The notes below the pieces were generated by a model that saw only the letters and a program-made list of their open reading frames with translations, searched no databases and was not told the DNA's origin. From contig WOFQ01000048.1 in the NCBI GenBank assembly GCA_012184525.1, positions 186,001 through 250,000 of the forward strand: a stretch of DNA of 64,000 bases, given 5' to 3'. The translations under genes and the position numbers were made by a program. This document shows, piece after piece, positions 13,801 through 24,859 of the stretch (position 1 is the first letter of the stretch; every line of letters starts with the position of its first letter). Source of the DNA: Xenoacremonium recifei (taxonomy: Eukaryota > Ascomycota > Sordariomycetes > Hypocreales > Nectriaceae).

Positions 13801-14542
13801 AGCCACGAGACATCGGCCGTAGATTGCGCCGAAAAACGAACACCGCATGTGACGCTGCTCTCATAGGTGGATAATGCCACCGCCCGCACGTGAATGCCCC
13901 CTTTCGCTCCCGCGTGATGCTCTGCGTTGGCAGTCGCTCACCCTCCTGTCCATCAGCGATCGTCCCCAGTGGTGAACGACACATGATGGATAACCCCTGG
14001 CTAGCATGTCCTGTCCCGGGCGGAGGGCACTGGGAGTTGGAATTGTGCTGCCTGTGAAGGATGCGCACCCCCGAGACCCGCCCGAATAGGAAGGCCGACT
14101 GACCACTCGTGATCGTTTCTGGGCACGTTGCTACAGGATGATCAGAGGTGTATGTTTCATCTGCACGTAGGGTTTACTGGGGCGTGGGTTTGGAGAAGTG
14201 TAGGGACATGGGTTGCCAAGTTGTTGGTATATTGAATATTTCTACTTGTAAGGTTTAAGTTGTTACTACCTACCCTTTTCGAATACGTTTCGAATTATTG
14301 ACCGTTAATTACTCTGAAGGAGATCCAGGATAGTCTATATCGTTTCCTATATCGACGCATATACTTGATAAGCTACTTCTAAAATCGCTCAGTAAGCTCA
14401 AGATGATTGGAGAACTAATTACAATTGATCTTTTGAACCTATAGGTTATCTACTCTATTACTTTGAGAAATATGAAACTTGAAGTAATCTACCAGCCAGT
14501 CGCTCAATCATGTTGCCCGCCCGCATCCATGCATTCCCGTAC
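4829..14542. other. 9.7-kb gene-poor GC-rich intergenic region
   Basis: I find no supportable gene. The first 400 bases or so are probably the 3' UTR of the Mks1-like gene. Short AT islands (7,200-7,250; 9,060-9,090; 11,275-11,305; 12,650-12,700) interrupt otherwise GC-rich DNA. A GT dinucleotide run lies near 8,424-8,440. The 15-base sequence GTGACTGACTGACTG at 6604-6618 is inverted at 7483-7497. A CCTTCTAGAAGG palindrome lies near 10,785. The sequence turns AT-rich from about 14,160 to 14,500, next to the end of the following gene. Confidence 0.5.
8424..8440. repeat. (GT)n microsatellite
   Basis: A short uninterrupted GT/TG dinucleotide run follows a G-rich stretch. It lies in non-coding DNA and has no visible function. 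Confidence 0.7.
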
Positions 14543-16546
14543 CTAAACACCTGAGATATACATCCCAACCACCGGCATTGCCATGAGATAAACAGAGCTA
14601 ATCCACATGTACGGACTGCCAACCGCATTTCGAAAGTTCTTCCAACCCTGCGGCGCCTCCCGGACCTTGCTGTAGTCAGGATTGCGCCAGACCTCGTAGG
14701 CCATGAGACCCTGAACAACGCTCACGGTTATGAGAGAGAACCACAGCGGATTAGCCAAAAAGAATCTCTTCCTCTTCTTCTCATTGCCTGCAGACGCTTC
14801 TTTGACCTTGGGCCGGGGCCTTGGCCGCATTGTTAGTTCGACATATCTCCCAGCGAGCAGCAACACGACCGCCGCTTGGGCGTTCATCAGGTGCCGGGAC
14901 AAGGAATATTTCAGCAAGCCAAAGAGCCACGGGAAGTACAGTATAAGGGTTGCAAAAAGAAAGCGTGGATGGGGACTCTGGATGTAACGGTTCGGGAACA
15001 TCTTTTGGCTGATAACCGAGATAGCGGCCAGAACGCCGACGTCGTGGACACTCAATAGATCCGTTGACAAGCAAACGATACTCAAGGCGAAAATGGCAAA
15101 GCTGGCCCAAGCCATGGCGCGCTGTTTGTGCGCCTCATCTGGGACATGGCTTCGGTAACTGTCGAGAACCGCTTTGGCGAAGGGCGTCAAAGTCCCCTTC
15201 TCCTTGGGTGAGCTGGTATCAGAGTCCTCAGCCGAGGCGTCATCGACTGCTCCGTGACCAGCAGGGTTCTCCGTGGCATTGGGCTTCTTATCCTCCTCCT
15301 CTAGCTCTTCCTCAGAAGGTTCGTTGAGTCCAAGGGCCTCGACCGGGTAGTCGTGCCTCAACCGCCTGACAGCCTGTTTCAACGCGTGGGCGTGCTCTCT
15401 GCTGGCCGAGGAGTGCCCGAACTGTGAGATGCCCTCCAGCAGAGGAAGACTGACCCCAATTGCAGCAATGAGTTTTGGCACGTCCACAACCTGAGTGCCC
15501 CGGGAGATACAGTGTAGCCAGGCTGCTGAGATGAGCATGCCCCAGGTTCTGCAGAGATCCATGCTGGACGGATCTCTGATCAAGTTCCGGGAGGAGATCA
15601 AGTGCTTCATGGTGATGGCGCAAGTCATCCCCATGCTGGCAGCAAAAAACCCACAAATGGAAATCGTCCACATCTGCGACTGCGTTACCGGCTGGTCGTT
15701 GTAGAAACAGTAGACAAACATCGTCGAGACCAACATCACTCCCAAGGCGAGGCCGAAGTACATGTGAGACTGCGAGATGCTGAATCGCTTGGCGAAGACG
15801 ACTCGGAAGGGAGATTTCTCGTCGCTTCGTAGAACACCCAGCCACCAGAGGTTTGTCTGCGCGCGGTAGAGCGAGTAAACCGAGAAGAAGAGCAGGCAGA
15901 AACCCCAGACCAAGTCAGTCATGCGGTAAGGGTTCTCCAGGGCCATGGAAACCGAAGACAACGTCGATCCCACCTTGCCAAAGGTCAACCATACTGTCGA
16001 TGCGAGGCCAACGCAATACAGCGACCACGAGTTGTGCGGCTTCCTTCCCGAGGTTTTGAGCACCGTGATTGTTCCTGGTCCAAGATCGCCCATCTGGGCC
16101 GCGAAGTAGATCAGAACTGGCTTCAGCTGGTGAAGTGTCGGGCTGAGGATAGCGTTGGCCAGAACGATATTGCAGAGGACGTGATGAATGAGCAGCTCCG
16201 TGTTGTAGCCGATGAGAAATGGAATCTCAACTGCCCAGACCAATGCTTGAGTGGCCATGCAAACCTGGCCAGCGCAGTTAAGGGGCTGTCCGAGGCCTGA
16301 AGCCGTGGTATATGCGGCGTAGGCGCATGAGGGCATCGTGAGGCCGACGCCTAGGAGGACTCGCATCATCATGGTGATTGCAATCATCTTCTTGCCCCTG
16401 TCTACCTGGAGAAGACTGTAGAAATGTGGCGTGAAGCGAGCGAGACCGTGATGAATGGTAAACCAAAGGCCCCAGTACACGTTAATCAACATGATGAAGG
16501 CGCAAAAGAGCACTGGGCCGCTGGTGCTCGACTCCTTGATTTCCAT
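14543..16546 (-). CDS. Unrecognised polytopic membrane protein (667 aa)
   Basis: Single-exon gene of 667 residues with about 12-14 hydrophobic segments, nine or so in the first 350 residues and four or five after residue 460. An acidic soluble loop (EEELEEEDKKP, about residues 400-450) separates the halves. A His-His pair sits in the fourth segment (LLIHHVLCN), vaguely like the TLC fold of ceramide-synthase-type proteins, but I see no full TLC motif and do not claim that function. A basic patch (EKKRKRFF) lies on the cytosolic side of the last segments. The gene is divergent from an MFS transporter, with 483 bases between the two ATGs, so a shared promoter is likely. It is probably an internal or plasma-membrane protein; substrate and reaction are unknown. 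Confidence 0.75.
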   Translation of the reverse strand: MEIKESSTSGPVLFCAFIMLINVYWGLWFTIHHGLARFTPHFYSLLQVDRGKKMIAITMMMRVLLGVGLTMPSCAYAAYTTASGLGQPLNCAGQVCMATQALVWAVEIPFLIGYNTELLIHHVLCNIVLANAILSPTLHQLKPVLIYFAAQMGDLGPGTITVLKTSGRKPHNSWSLYCVGLASTVWLTFGKVGSTLSSVSMALENPYRMTDLVWGFCLLFFSVYSLYRAQTNLWWLGVLRSDEKSPFRVVFAKRFSISQSHMYFGLALGVMLVSTMFVYCFYNDQPVTQSQMWTISICGFFAASMGMTCAITMKHLISSRNLIRDPSSMDLCRTWGMLISAAWLHCISRGTQVVDVPKLIAAIGVSLPLLEGISQFGHSSASREHAHALKQAVRRLRHDYPVEALGLNEPSEEELEEEDKKPNATENPAGHGAVDDASAEDSDTSSPKEKGTLTPFAKAVLDSYRSHVPDEAHKQRAMAWASFAIFALSIVCLSTDLLSVHDVGVLAAISVISQKMFPNRYIQSPHPRFLFATLILYFPWLFGLLKYSLSRHLMNAQAAVVLLLAGRYVELTMRPRPRPKVKEASAGNEKKRKRFFLANPLWFSLITVSVVQGLMAYEVWRNPDYSKVREAPQGWKNFRNAVGSPYMWISSVYLMAMPVVGMYISGV

Positions 16547-17029
16547 GGCGATTGTGAGAAGAGACTGATAGCCAGTCGATTTTGGAAGTGAAGATGCTGA
16601 GTTGGGAGGGATGAGACGTTTCTAATAAGACAAGAAAAAAGAATATAGAAGCAAGATCGGGCCTGAAAGTCGAATCTGAATCGACATACGGAGTGTCCTT
16701 TCCGGCTCGGGGCCAACGGGGAGGGAGACACGGAAGACACTTCTCCTTCTCAGCCAGACAGTCTCCCATTTCAAGGGAAGCCAATCCCAGAGGGGAGTCT
16801 TATCGTTCGAGCTGTGATCTGACTTTACCACAAGCCTCAATAACCCCAGATGAATGGTCAATTGCCTTCACGATGACACTTACACCTCTCTATCTGTACG
16901 ATCCGGAATCCACCGCCAAGCTTGCGCTGCTGTTGCCTTCTGACCTCCTCATCATTATCTTTGCCAACATTTCCCGTTCTCTCCCGACTTACGTTCTTCA
17001 TCGATCCCAATCATTTCATTACTTTCAAG
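16547..17029. promoter_or_regulatory. Bidirectional promoter region between the membrane protein and MFS gene
   Basis: 483 bases separate the two divergent start codons. The side next to the MFS gene is C/T-rich, a usual fungal leader. I see a CGG-N6-CCG near 16,904 but no repeated operator-like motif. Confidence 0.45.
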
Positions 17030-18861
17030 ATGGCTTTCCGGCGAGGAAGCTGGAGCTGGCCCTGGGTGAAGACTCAGTCGCCGACAGTTCAGAGCACTGA
17101 TGAACCAGTCACCCCGGAGCCAGCAACGACCAATCAAAACCCCATACTCGTGCCCCTCGAAATCCAGGATCCTGGGATTCTGGGCGAGCCAACTCCATCG
17201 GAAAGGGCGAGGATCAAACGAAAAAGGATTTTGGTTTTCCTAGTCTTGAGTCTCGTTTCCCTCGTCAATGCCTTCGACGCGACCTGTATCTGCGTTATCC
17301 TACCAGTCAGTCTCGCCCCCCCACCTCAATGACAAAGGGAAGCCCCGAAAGCTTACATATAACGTTAAAACAGACCATCGCCGAAGATCTCGACGCCACC
17401 ATGTCGGAAACCTTGAGCTTAGGCACCACTTTTCTCATGGCGTTGACTGTGGCCCAGCCCCTTTTCACTGAAGTCTCTTATGTGCACGGAAACAAGAGGG
17501 CCTACCTTATGGCCATGGTTCTTTTCCTGTCGGGCACTACTCTCTGTGCCTGCGCCCACAATCCTGCCACCCTCCTGGCCGGACGGTGCATCCAGGGTGC
17601 GGGAGCTGGAGGCACGCTGCCACTGGCCGCCATGATCTTGGATGAGATGTTTGCCATCCGGGAGAGAGCCCAGTGGGTGTCGTTCTTGAACATATCCTGG
17701 GCTTTGGGTACTGTTGGCGGACCAATCCTTGGAGGAACGTTCGTCCTGATGGGTCCTGACATGTGGGTGTGTTTCCCCTGCTATCAATCCGTTCTCTCAA
17801 GATTGATGCTGACCTTTGACCAGCGATGGGTGTTCTATATTAACATTCCTTTTCTGACCATCGCCTTCATTGGTGCATGGTGCTTCTTCGAAGAAGATTG
17901 CCCTCGCGAGCCGCCACAGGAGAGCATGAAATACGTTGATTGGAGTGGTGCACTGATATTTGTCATGGCCGCAGTTAGTCTTCTGCTGCCACTGGTCTGG
18001 GCCGGTACTCGGTACGCCTGGGGCTCGCCCCCTATCCTGGCACCTCTGATACTGTCCTTCATCTTGTTCATAAGTTTCGTGGGGTACGAGCTCCGTGGAG
18101 CTAGAAAGCCCATGATCTGCATCGAAATCTTTGACGAATGGGCGACAGTTGCCATTCTGATTTGCACAGTGATCCATGGAGCCCTGATGTGGATGATTCT
18201 CTATTTCCTGTCACTCTACTATCTTGGAATCAGGAGCTTCTCACCTATCAAGACCGGAATCTGGGCCCTGCCCGCAACTTTAACAACAGCTCCGATGGCA
18301 GTTATCGTGGGAATAGTGCTCAAGAAAACGGGGTCCTATAGGTGGTTCCTCTACTCCGGCTGGCTTTTCACTACGTTGATTCTCGGCTTCTTAATTGGTC
18401 TCGACGCTGATACCCCAATGCTGCACTTGGCAATCATGACGGCATTCTTGGGCGTCGGATTCGGCATGCTCGTCCCTGCGATGTCAGGCGGTATTCAGGC
18501 AACTGTCAAACCAGGATTGACAGGCAAGTCCGTGGCCATGATATATCTGATGAAATCGGCAGGCCAATGCCTAGGAGTTGCCCTCGGGCAAGGAATCTTC
18601 TCCCATCGACTAGAGGTCGAACTTCACTTGACGGGAGGGGACCCTAGCCAAGCTCGCAACATGATGAAAATGATTCGAAAAACGTTGAGGAAATCAGGCG
18701 CAGGGAGCGAGGAGCAGATACGTGCTGTGATTGATGCATTGCAAGTGGTATGGATCACAGCTTGTGCATTGTCAGGACTGGGCCAATTGCTTGCCATCGT
18801 CGTGAAACATCAAAGGCTTCCGGAGAGAGACGTAAGGGCACGGCGACGAGTTAATGCCTGA
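17030..18861 (+). CDS. MFS transporter, DHA2-like (about 14 TM)
   Basis: Three exons, 17030-17305, 17374-17766 and 17824-18861, give about 568 residues. Intron 1 (17306-17373, GTCAGT..CAG, phase 0) joins ICVILP to TIAEDLDA, the first-helix motif of drug:H+ antiporters. Intron 2 (17767-17823, 57 nt, GTGTGT..CAG with GCTGAC branch) is in frame without a stop; removing it restores MWRWVFYINIPF, the conserved family motif. GRCIQGAGAGG in helix 4 and GPILGG in helix 5 are also seen. The N-terminal 60 residues or so are hydrophilic. It is a plasma- or vacuolar-membrane exporter with unknown substrate. It shares a promoter region with the 667-residue membrane protein, so the two may work together. 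The start at 17030 (CAAGATGG) is the first ATG giving the short cytosolic N-terminus. Confidence 0.88.
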
Positions 18862-20670
18862 GGGAAGTAATACTGAGAGCACGTTCTTTGTAAAGAACAC
18901 AGCAGATGGAGGTCAGTATCGTTTACTGATAGATGATGCCACGAACTCATGCCGCTGCCAATGGCTTGTAGTGAGCTGGACCACGTCGTTGGCATCGCTT
19001 CTCAACAACAGTAGTAGGACTCCGCTTGCAGTCCTGGGGATGCAAGGTCATCTGACAAGCCTTCCGTCTAGATTGACGGACTGTGATCAGGTGCAGTTCT
19101 CAAACTTCGGGTGTGAAACAGGATCGTTCTGTCTTCGATGAGAAGCAATTCATTCAATCGAGATGGCTCGTTAGACTCCGGGGGGCCGATACCTTCGTAT
19201 CTACCACGATGGGACATAACTGAAGGGGACTTTTGCATCCAAAGCCCGGAGGAGCCAAAGGGACCCATCCGCAATATCCAGTCCACGATCGAAGTTGGCC
19301 CAATCGCAACCAGAGGCCGGACCCCGGGGATGTGCCCATTCGGTCCCAGGTAACAAGATAAAAGATGGCAGGACTTCCACTCGGACAGCATCCCGTCTGC
19401 CGTTAGCCGCGGGGTGGAGCGGCGAAGTCCAGAGTGTCGGAGCTGTCAAAAGGGCATGGAAGAGTGAGGCGAGGCTTGCTGGCCAGGTCAGGGGTTGTTG
19501 GTGCATGGGATATCGTATCGGACAAGCCAGGCTAGGCTAAGGGGCCGTGGCAGTCGAGGACCGAGTGGGCGGGACACTCGTCTGCCGCATTTATTCGGTT
19601 TTCTTTTTTGAAAAAGAATTTATCGAGGATTCCTCATCCCTTCGTAACGGTGCATGGTGGGAGAATACGGTCGGAACTTGGCTGCAGGTTGGGGGATGCG
19701 GATGGAGGAGGGAAGGTGTTTTGCTTTTTCGTGGTTCCTCCCCCAAGATCGCCAGTGCAGGTGACACACCCGTGCACACCTCAGGCATCAGGTCTCAATG
19801 CCTTAATAATAACGGCATGAAATCAAATCTTTATCAGCGCTTGACAATTTGTCTCCTTCGCAACCAGCCAGCCCAGCAGAAACATCGCCGTGTCGCTCGA
19901 TTGCCAGATTCGGCCACCGTTTCGAGTTCCATCCTCCATCAGCCCACGTCGCCGATAAAATCAGATAAAATCGACAATAAAATCATTAAATCAACCCACC
20001 GCCGGCCTGGCTCGTGGGCAATTTCCACTGCTTCTAGAAGGCCTGCCAGGCCCACGACCCCCAGACACGAAAGCCACCCTTCTCCCAGCTGCCAGGGTTA
20101 CCCCCCTGAAGCCGGGACCTCATCCGCGAGACAGGCCCCCTGGCCCCTGAAGATGCGCCTGACTCGAGGCGGGAGGAGAGGAGGAGGAGCAGCAGCGCTG
20201 TGGGCGGAAACATCAAATCAACCAGTGTGGGTGTCCCGAATCGGATGGATGGGGGAGTTCGTGATCAATCAGCCCCGGTCTCCCACTTTGGCAGTCAATG
20301 CAAGGCCTCACACCGCACTCACACGCACGTGTCAGGCCCTTTGGATGCGGAACCGCCGCTTGAGTCCATGGCTTCATGTCCCTCGGGATCGATGGAGACG
20401 ATGGAGATGCTGGGCGTCACAATGAGCTGAGGCAGCTGAAGAGGGCTGACCGAGAGGGGGATGCAGTCATGGTGCGACGATGCCAGATGCTGAGATTCAG
20501 CAATGGGACGAGCACGCGCACGTAGTGCTGCAGCTAGGAGACGCACCGGAAGTCTTCCACGGCCAATGGAAGCCGAGAGATGGCTGGCGAGCCGGCATGC
20601 GACCTCTGGGCTATGGCCACAAACGGGCCAGGTTACATGTGCTCGATACAGGACGTGCAACTCGACAGCG

Positions 20671-20707
20671 GAATCCAGACGAAGCCACGCGACGCCCCGG
20701 GACGATT
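20671..20707 (+). repeat. 37-bp dispersed repeat, copy A
   Basis: Matches 21946-21982 in the same orientation at 34 of 37 positions. The three differences are all A/G transitions. The repeat begins GAATCC and ends GACGATT. It is non-coding and may be a remnant of a larger repeated element. Confidence 0.7.
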
Positions 20708-21945
20708 CACGGCTGACGGACGGGTCACCACTTTAACCCCCAGCGACGGTCCGCGCCTCTATCCGCCCGGGTTGGTGGCGCTAGGATGCTCACTGCGCAA
20801 AGGCCAGCGAAACGCGATCACGTTGTTCATTTCTCCTCCTTCAGACGAACCAGCCCGCCGCGTGGCGATGGGCCGATGGCAACGGCTTCTGAGTTGTTTC
20901 AAAGTCACACGGGCTGTGAGGGCGGACGCATCGTTGCATCCCTCTGCGGGGTGCGTGTCCCAGCCCCAATCTGTGTGCCAATCTGGGCGCGCTGATGCGA
21001 CGGAACGCAATGACGACAACGGGGGGTCGAATCATGGTCCACGAGGGGGGGGGGCCTCATCTTGGAAACACCCTCAAAGGGTCTGGTGACGATGCGGAAG
21101 ACAGGGGTTGGATCATGCTCCGGAGATGGCCAAGTTGTGGGGTACCGGGTTTCCCTTCGACAGAATCACTGATGATTTTGACCTCGGACCAAGGCACTGC
21201 TGTTGATGCCATGCGGTTCTGGGCATCCTCGGGCACAACGGGTGTTGGTGGCAGTTGAGGTCAGTCACGATGTTCTGGGGCCGCACAGGTGCGTCGGATC
21301 AGTCAGTTGCATGACCAAGACGCAGGAACACCGCGAAACCGGGCCAGCTACTAGCAATACGATATGATGTGTAACAACTGACATTACAGGACCTGCATAG
21401 GGAGTAGCGCAACGGCAGCGTCCTGTGCGCGGGGTTTCTAGAAACGTGCCCTTCGATGCTTGAGCCTATCGACTTACCTCTTACAGTAGGTCTCGGGACT
21501 GTCAAAAGGACCCTTATCTTCAGCATCCCTCGCAAGGCTATGAGCAATCTCAAGGCGGCCTCATCCCACGCCCCCAACTTTGACTTCCAGCCATGTCCAT
21601 CCCGCGTCGATATCCCTTTTCCGTCCGTCTTGAACCCCCATCGCCGGGGCGGAGTACTCCGTTCGGAGTGTCTCGATGCGGAAGCCTGCCAGTCTTTTGG
21701 TGTGTTCCTCCGGGGAACAGCAAGCTTCCCCCTTCTGGAAGCCTGTCTGCCCACTCTGCGACAGCACATGCATGTTCATACGATGGCACCGAGCAACTGG
21801 ATGCGGTTCCGCTTCGGTTCTTTTTGGGGCTAATTGCAGATACTAACACCCGCCAGATACGTTTCGCCAATACTTGTATGCTGTCCCAGGTCCTGAGTGC
21901 TGCCGCCTTTCCACCTTGAGATCACCCCACAGGGCACATCCATGC

Positions 21946-21982
21946 GAATCCGGACGAAGCCACGCAACGCCCCAGGACGATT
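21946..21982 (+). repeat. 37-bp dispersed repeat, copy B
   Basis: Second copy of the repeat at 20671-20707, in direct orientation 1,275 bases away. It carries A where copy A has G at two of the three differing positions. Confidence 0.7.
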
Positions 21983-22377
21983 GTTCGAACATACGTAAGG
22001 TACATCATGAAAACCCCTAGACTACTGTTCGCACTTGCTGTTGCGAATTCCATGCAACGGAGCTGCGCTGCGTCAACTGCATCATCGTTCCCGTCACAAG
22101 ATCAGATCAGTTGGGTTATACGGTGGATAAGGCACCTAAGATACCCGAAGGTCATAATTGCAGCACCCATCTGATGCTGCGCAGGACATTGACTGCAGTG
22201 TTCCATACACGTGAAGAAGGTAGATGGAAGCTGTGGAATGGATACCTGTTACAAAGAAATAAGAAAGAAGTCTAGATTAGTGGCACATTGAACTCGGCTA
22301 TATAAACTGTTCCCCAGATGACGCTATTCCACACCGTTGCATGGCAAAGCAAGGCTAAGTCGTAATCAATATCGCCT

Positions 22378-24519
22378 TCACCCTCTAAAATCGCGAATCA
22401 TCGCCCGTACAACGGAAGATAAGACTTCTCGAGACTCGTATAGAGGCAAGAGCACGCAGATTATGGCACTGATGAACACCCAAATAAAGGCAACTATAAC
22501 GTAAAACTTGAAGAACCCCTGACTGAAGACGTAGCCTGTACCGTAAAGAGTGAAGGGGAGCAGGATGGCAAATCCGAGCACACCGACCGCTAGGAAGGAA
22601 AACGCCAAGATTCTTTGAGAGCGAATTTCCTGAGGTGTAAGGGCTGAAACTGGCACAATCTGCCGTCGGTTCCCTCCCGTAAAGTGAGACTCTAGTCGTC
22701 CCTGGGCTTCCAGCTCAACGCTATAATCGTCAGGGATAGTTGCTTGGTCGGGCATTTTCTCGAGGTTGGCCTCGTCAATTTCACCAACTGGCTCGTTGAC
22801 CTCTGCGACCACAGCTTCAAGCTCAATTGGCTTCTTTGCAGGGAATAACAGGGAAAGCGCTACGACAGATATCAAGCCGATACCCAAACTCACACAGTCG
22901 CCTGCCAGTGAATTGTACGTATCACCAAGTGTTGTCACGGTCACCTGTCCGGAACGAGCGTGTGTTGTGACAAGCCAGGCGATGAGACCAGAGGAGAGTC
23001 CCAGAATAGGGCTCAGTTGGGCTGCTAGAGTGCTGGTGCGGTCCCAGAGCACAATGGCAGCCATCGGGAACGAGCCACCGCCCATGAGACAGCCAAATAT
23101 CTTGACAAGGAAGCCCAGAGAGATGCCAATCTTTCGGAAAACGCAACAGACGGCAGCCAAGATGAGACCATAAGTAACGAGTCCTGCTATGGAAGTCCAC
23201 AGGAGCTGTCTCGTAGTGGCCTTGGGTTTAATGTAGGTCTTATAAATGTCGAACGTGATAAGAGAGCTGGCAGCGATGCTTTCGGCTGAGGTGGAAGAGG
23301 TAACGGCCATGAAGAGGAGGACGATCATCAAAGAGGCGCCAGACTTTCCCAAAAGTCCAACGGCAGCTGCTGGAGCAGCGAGGCCATCTGCAGCCTGCTC
23401 GGCAGTGAGGATGATGGGCAGGACATCGGTGCCCTGGAGCGCAGCAGCAGCTAGCCCCAGGCAAGTGGCCATGCCAAATGGGATAGCATACCAAGCCACG
23501 CTGCCTAGGAGATATCCCCGGACCGCTGTGCGAGAGTCGGAGGCAATTACACGTTGCCAGTACGCTTGGTCAGTCCAGATAGCTGAAAAACTCCCGATCC
23601 AGATCGTCATCGCATAGACAAGACCATCTCGCGATTTCACGGTCATGTATGAGTGGTTATATGTATCGGCGTACGCGTCAGTAGATGTGGCCTTCTCCTG
23701 TAAGAGGTTGTAGAGAGACGTGGGTGATCCGATATGAGGGCTCGTAGCATAAACCGTGAACATGAAAACGAATATGCAGGCGTAAAGAAAGGTGGTGTGG
23801 AGGTAGTCGCAAATGAAAGTCGACCGGAGACCGCCAACGACGATGTAAGACTGAACGGCTAGGATCAGGATGAAGTACGATGCCCAGATGTTCATTCCGG
23901 TCAACGCATTGAAGACACTACAGCCACCAGTTAAGAGTGCGGAGCCGTTAATGACATTGGAAATCAAGCCAAAGAAAGTGAACACTTTGTGAGCGAATTT
24001 GCCGTGCTTGGAGAGGACAATCTCTGGATTTTGAGGTCAGTCTAGATCTACTAGTATTCAATTCAAAGTGTTGAAACTTACCAGGGAAAGTATGGGCGTT
24101 ATTGGAATTAGCCTTGACACGATAAGCCGTCACGGCAAACAAGAGAGTCTGTACTGTCCCAACAGCACCAAACCAAAGGCCTCCAGACACTCCAAAGTCG
24201 AATGCTAGAGTGCAACTCGTTAAGAGGGTTGTTGCGTGTGTCCAGCTAGAAACAATGCCCGAGGCAATCATCCCTATAAAGAAGAAGGTTAGACTTCTGA
24301 GTTTTTATATTCGAAGTAAATATACGAACCTGGTTTAACAGATCGAGAAGCTGTGTTGAACTCTTCCGTCGATGTGAACGTGTTGTGATGTCCATAGCGA
24401 TTCTGCACCATGGTGATGAGAATCATGATTACACAGAACGCTGCTCCTAACCCAGCCACATAGCCATAGCCGGCGGCCGCCGGTAGGACTTTCAGAGTCC
24501 CTTCAGTTGTTTCAGACAT
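22378..24519 (-). CDS. DUR3-type urea/polyamine sodium:solute symporter family permease
   Basis: Three exons, 24330-24519, 24082-24273 and 22378-24023, give about 675 residues. Intron 1 (24274-24329, GTTCGT..TAG, CTAAC branch, phase 1) and intron 2 (24024-24081, GTAAGT..CAG, CTGAC branch, phase 1) join SVKPG to MIASGIVSSWTHATTLL and NNAHTFP to EIVLSKHGK, the conserved opening of DUR3-like permeases. About 15 hydrophobic segments follow. YNHSYMTVKSRDGLVYA and the WTDQAYWQRVIAS stretch are typical of the urea-transporter branch of the SSS family. Family members import urea, polyamines or related small amides across the plasma membrane, so the exact substrate here is inferred. The gene is divergent from an isochorismatase-fold hydrolase across a 613-base region with several GATA motifs, consistent with nitrogen catabolite control. 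Confidence 0.9.
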
Positions 24520-24561
24520 TCTGAGAATGACAAGCACTGATGGCAGGAATTGAGTTGAAGC

Positions 24562-24571
24562 CGGGGAGCCG
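24562..24571. promoter_or_regulatory. CGG-N4-CCG site 1
   Basis: CGGGGAGCCG lies 43 bases upstream of the DUR3-like start codon. Inverted CGG half-sites are the standard target type of dimeric Zn2Cys6 regulators, and one is encoded in this cluster. Confidence 0.45.
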
Positions 24572-24849
24572 CGATATCCAGACACAAGGAACTGAGGAAC
24601 AAACGGAGTTAATATGCGTTATCAGAGTCTTTGTAGTCTGTCTTCCTTGAGACGAGACGCTCTGAGAGTTACGCCACATCATAGATGAAGTTTTGCTACA
24701 ATCAGTCGATTCATACTCTCTACTTAGTTATCTGGATTGAGATATCCTATGTGGAGAAGAAGGCCGGTACTAAAGCTGGGCAAAGCATGAGATAAGGGTT
24801 ATTCAAGATAAAGGGCTTGATAGCTTGGGGCAGATAATGACTAGTCTGT

Positions 24850-24859
24850 CGGAAAGCCG
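24850..24859. promoter_or_regulatory. CGG-N4-CCG site 2
   Basis: CGGAAAGCCG, flanked by T and A to give the 12-base form TCGGAAAGCCGA, lies about midway between the divergent DUR3-like and hydrolase genes. It shares TCGGAAA with the site upstream of the amidase. Confidence 0.5.

Larger units (their letters stand above)
18862..22377. other. 3.5-kb intergenic region without recognised genes
   Basis: Long open frames here (for example 19547-20425) are low-complexity, Arg/Ser/Pro-rich and lack any domain; I treat them as chance frames of GC-rich DNA. Visible structures are a 37-bp direct repeat (20671-20707 and 21946-21982), TTCTAGAA palindromes near 20,032 and 21,440, an AT island near 19,958-20,000 and the palindrome CGGAGTACTCCG at 21650-21661. 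From about 22,000 the base composition becomes less GC-rich. Confidence 0.5.

Noticed and set aside
19547..20425. 292-codon open frame
   Set aside because: Composition is Arg/Ser/Pro-rich, with no domain or membrane segment and AT islands inside; typical chance frame in GC-rich fungal DNA.
21400..21470. tRNA-like A box (TAGCGCAACGG)
   Set aside because: The A box matches, but no B box GGTTCRANTCC lies at the right distance and I cannot fold acceptor or anticodon stems.
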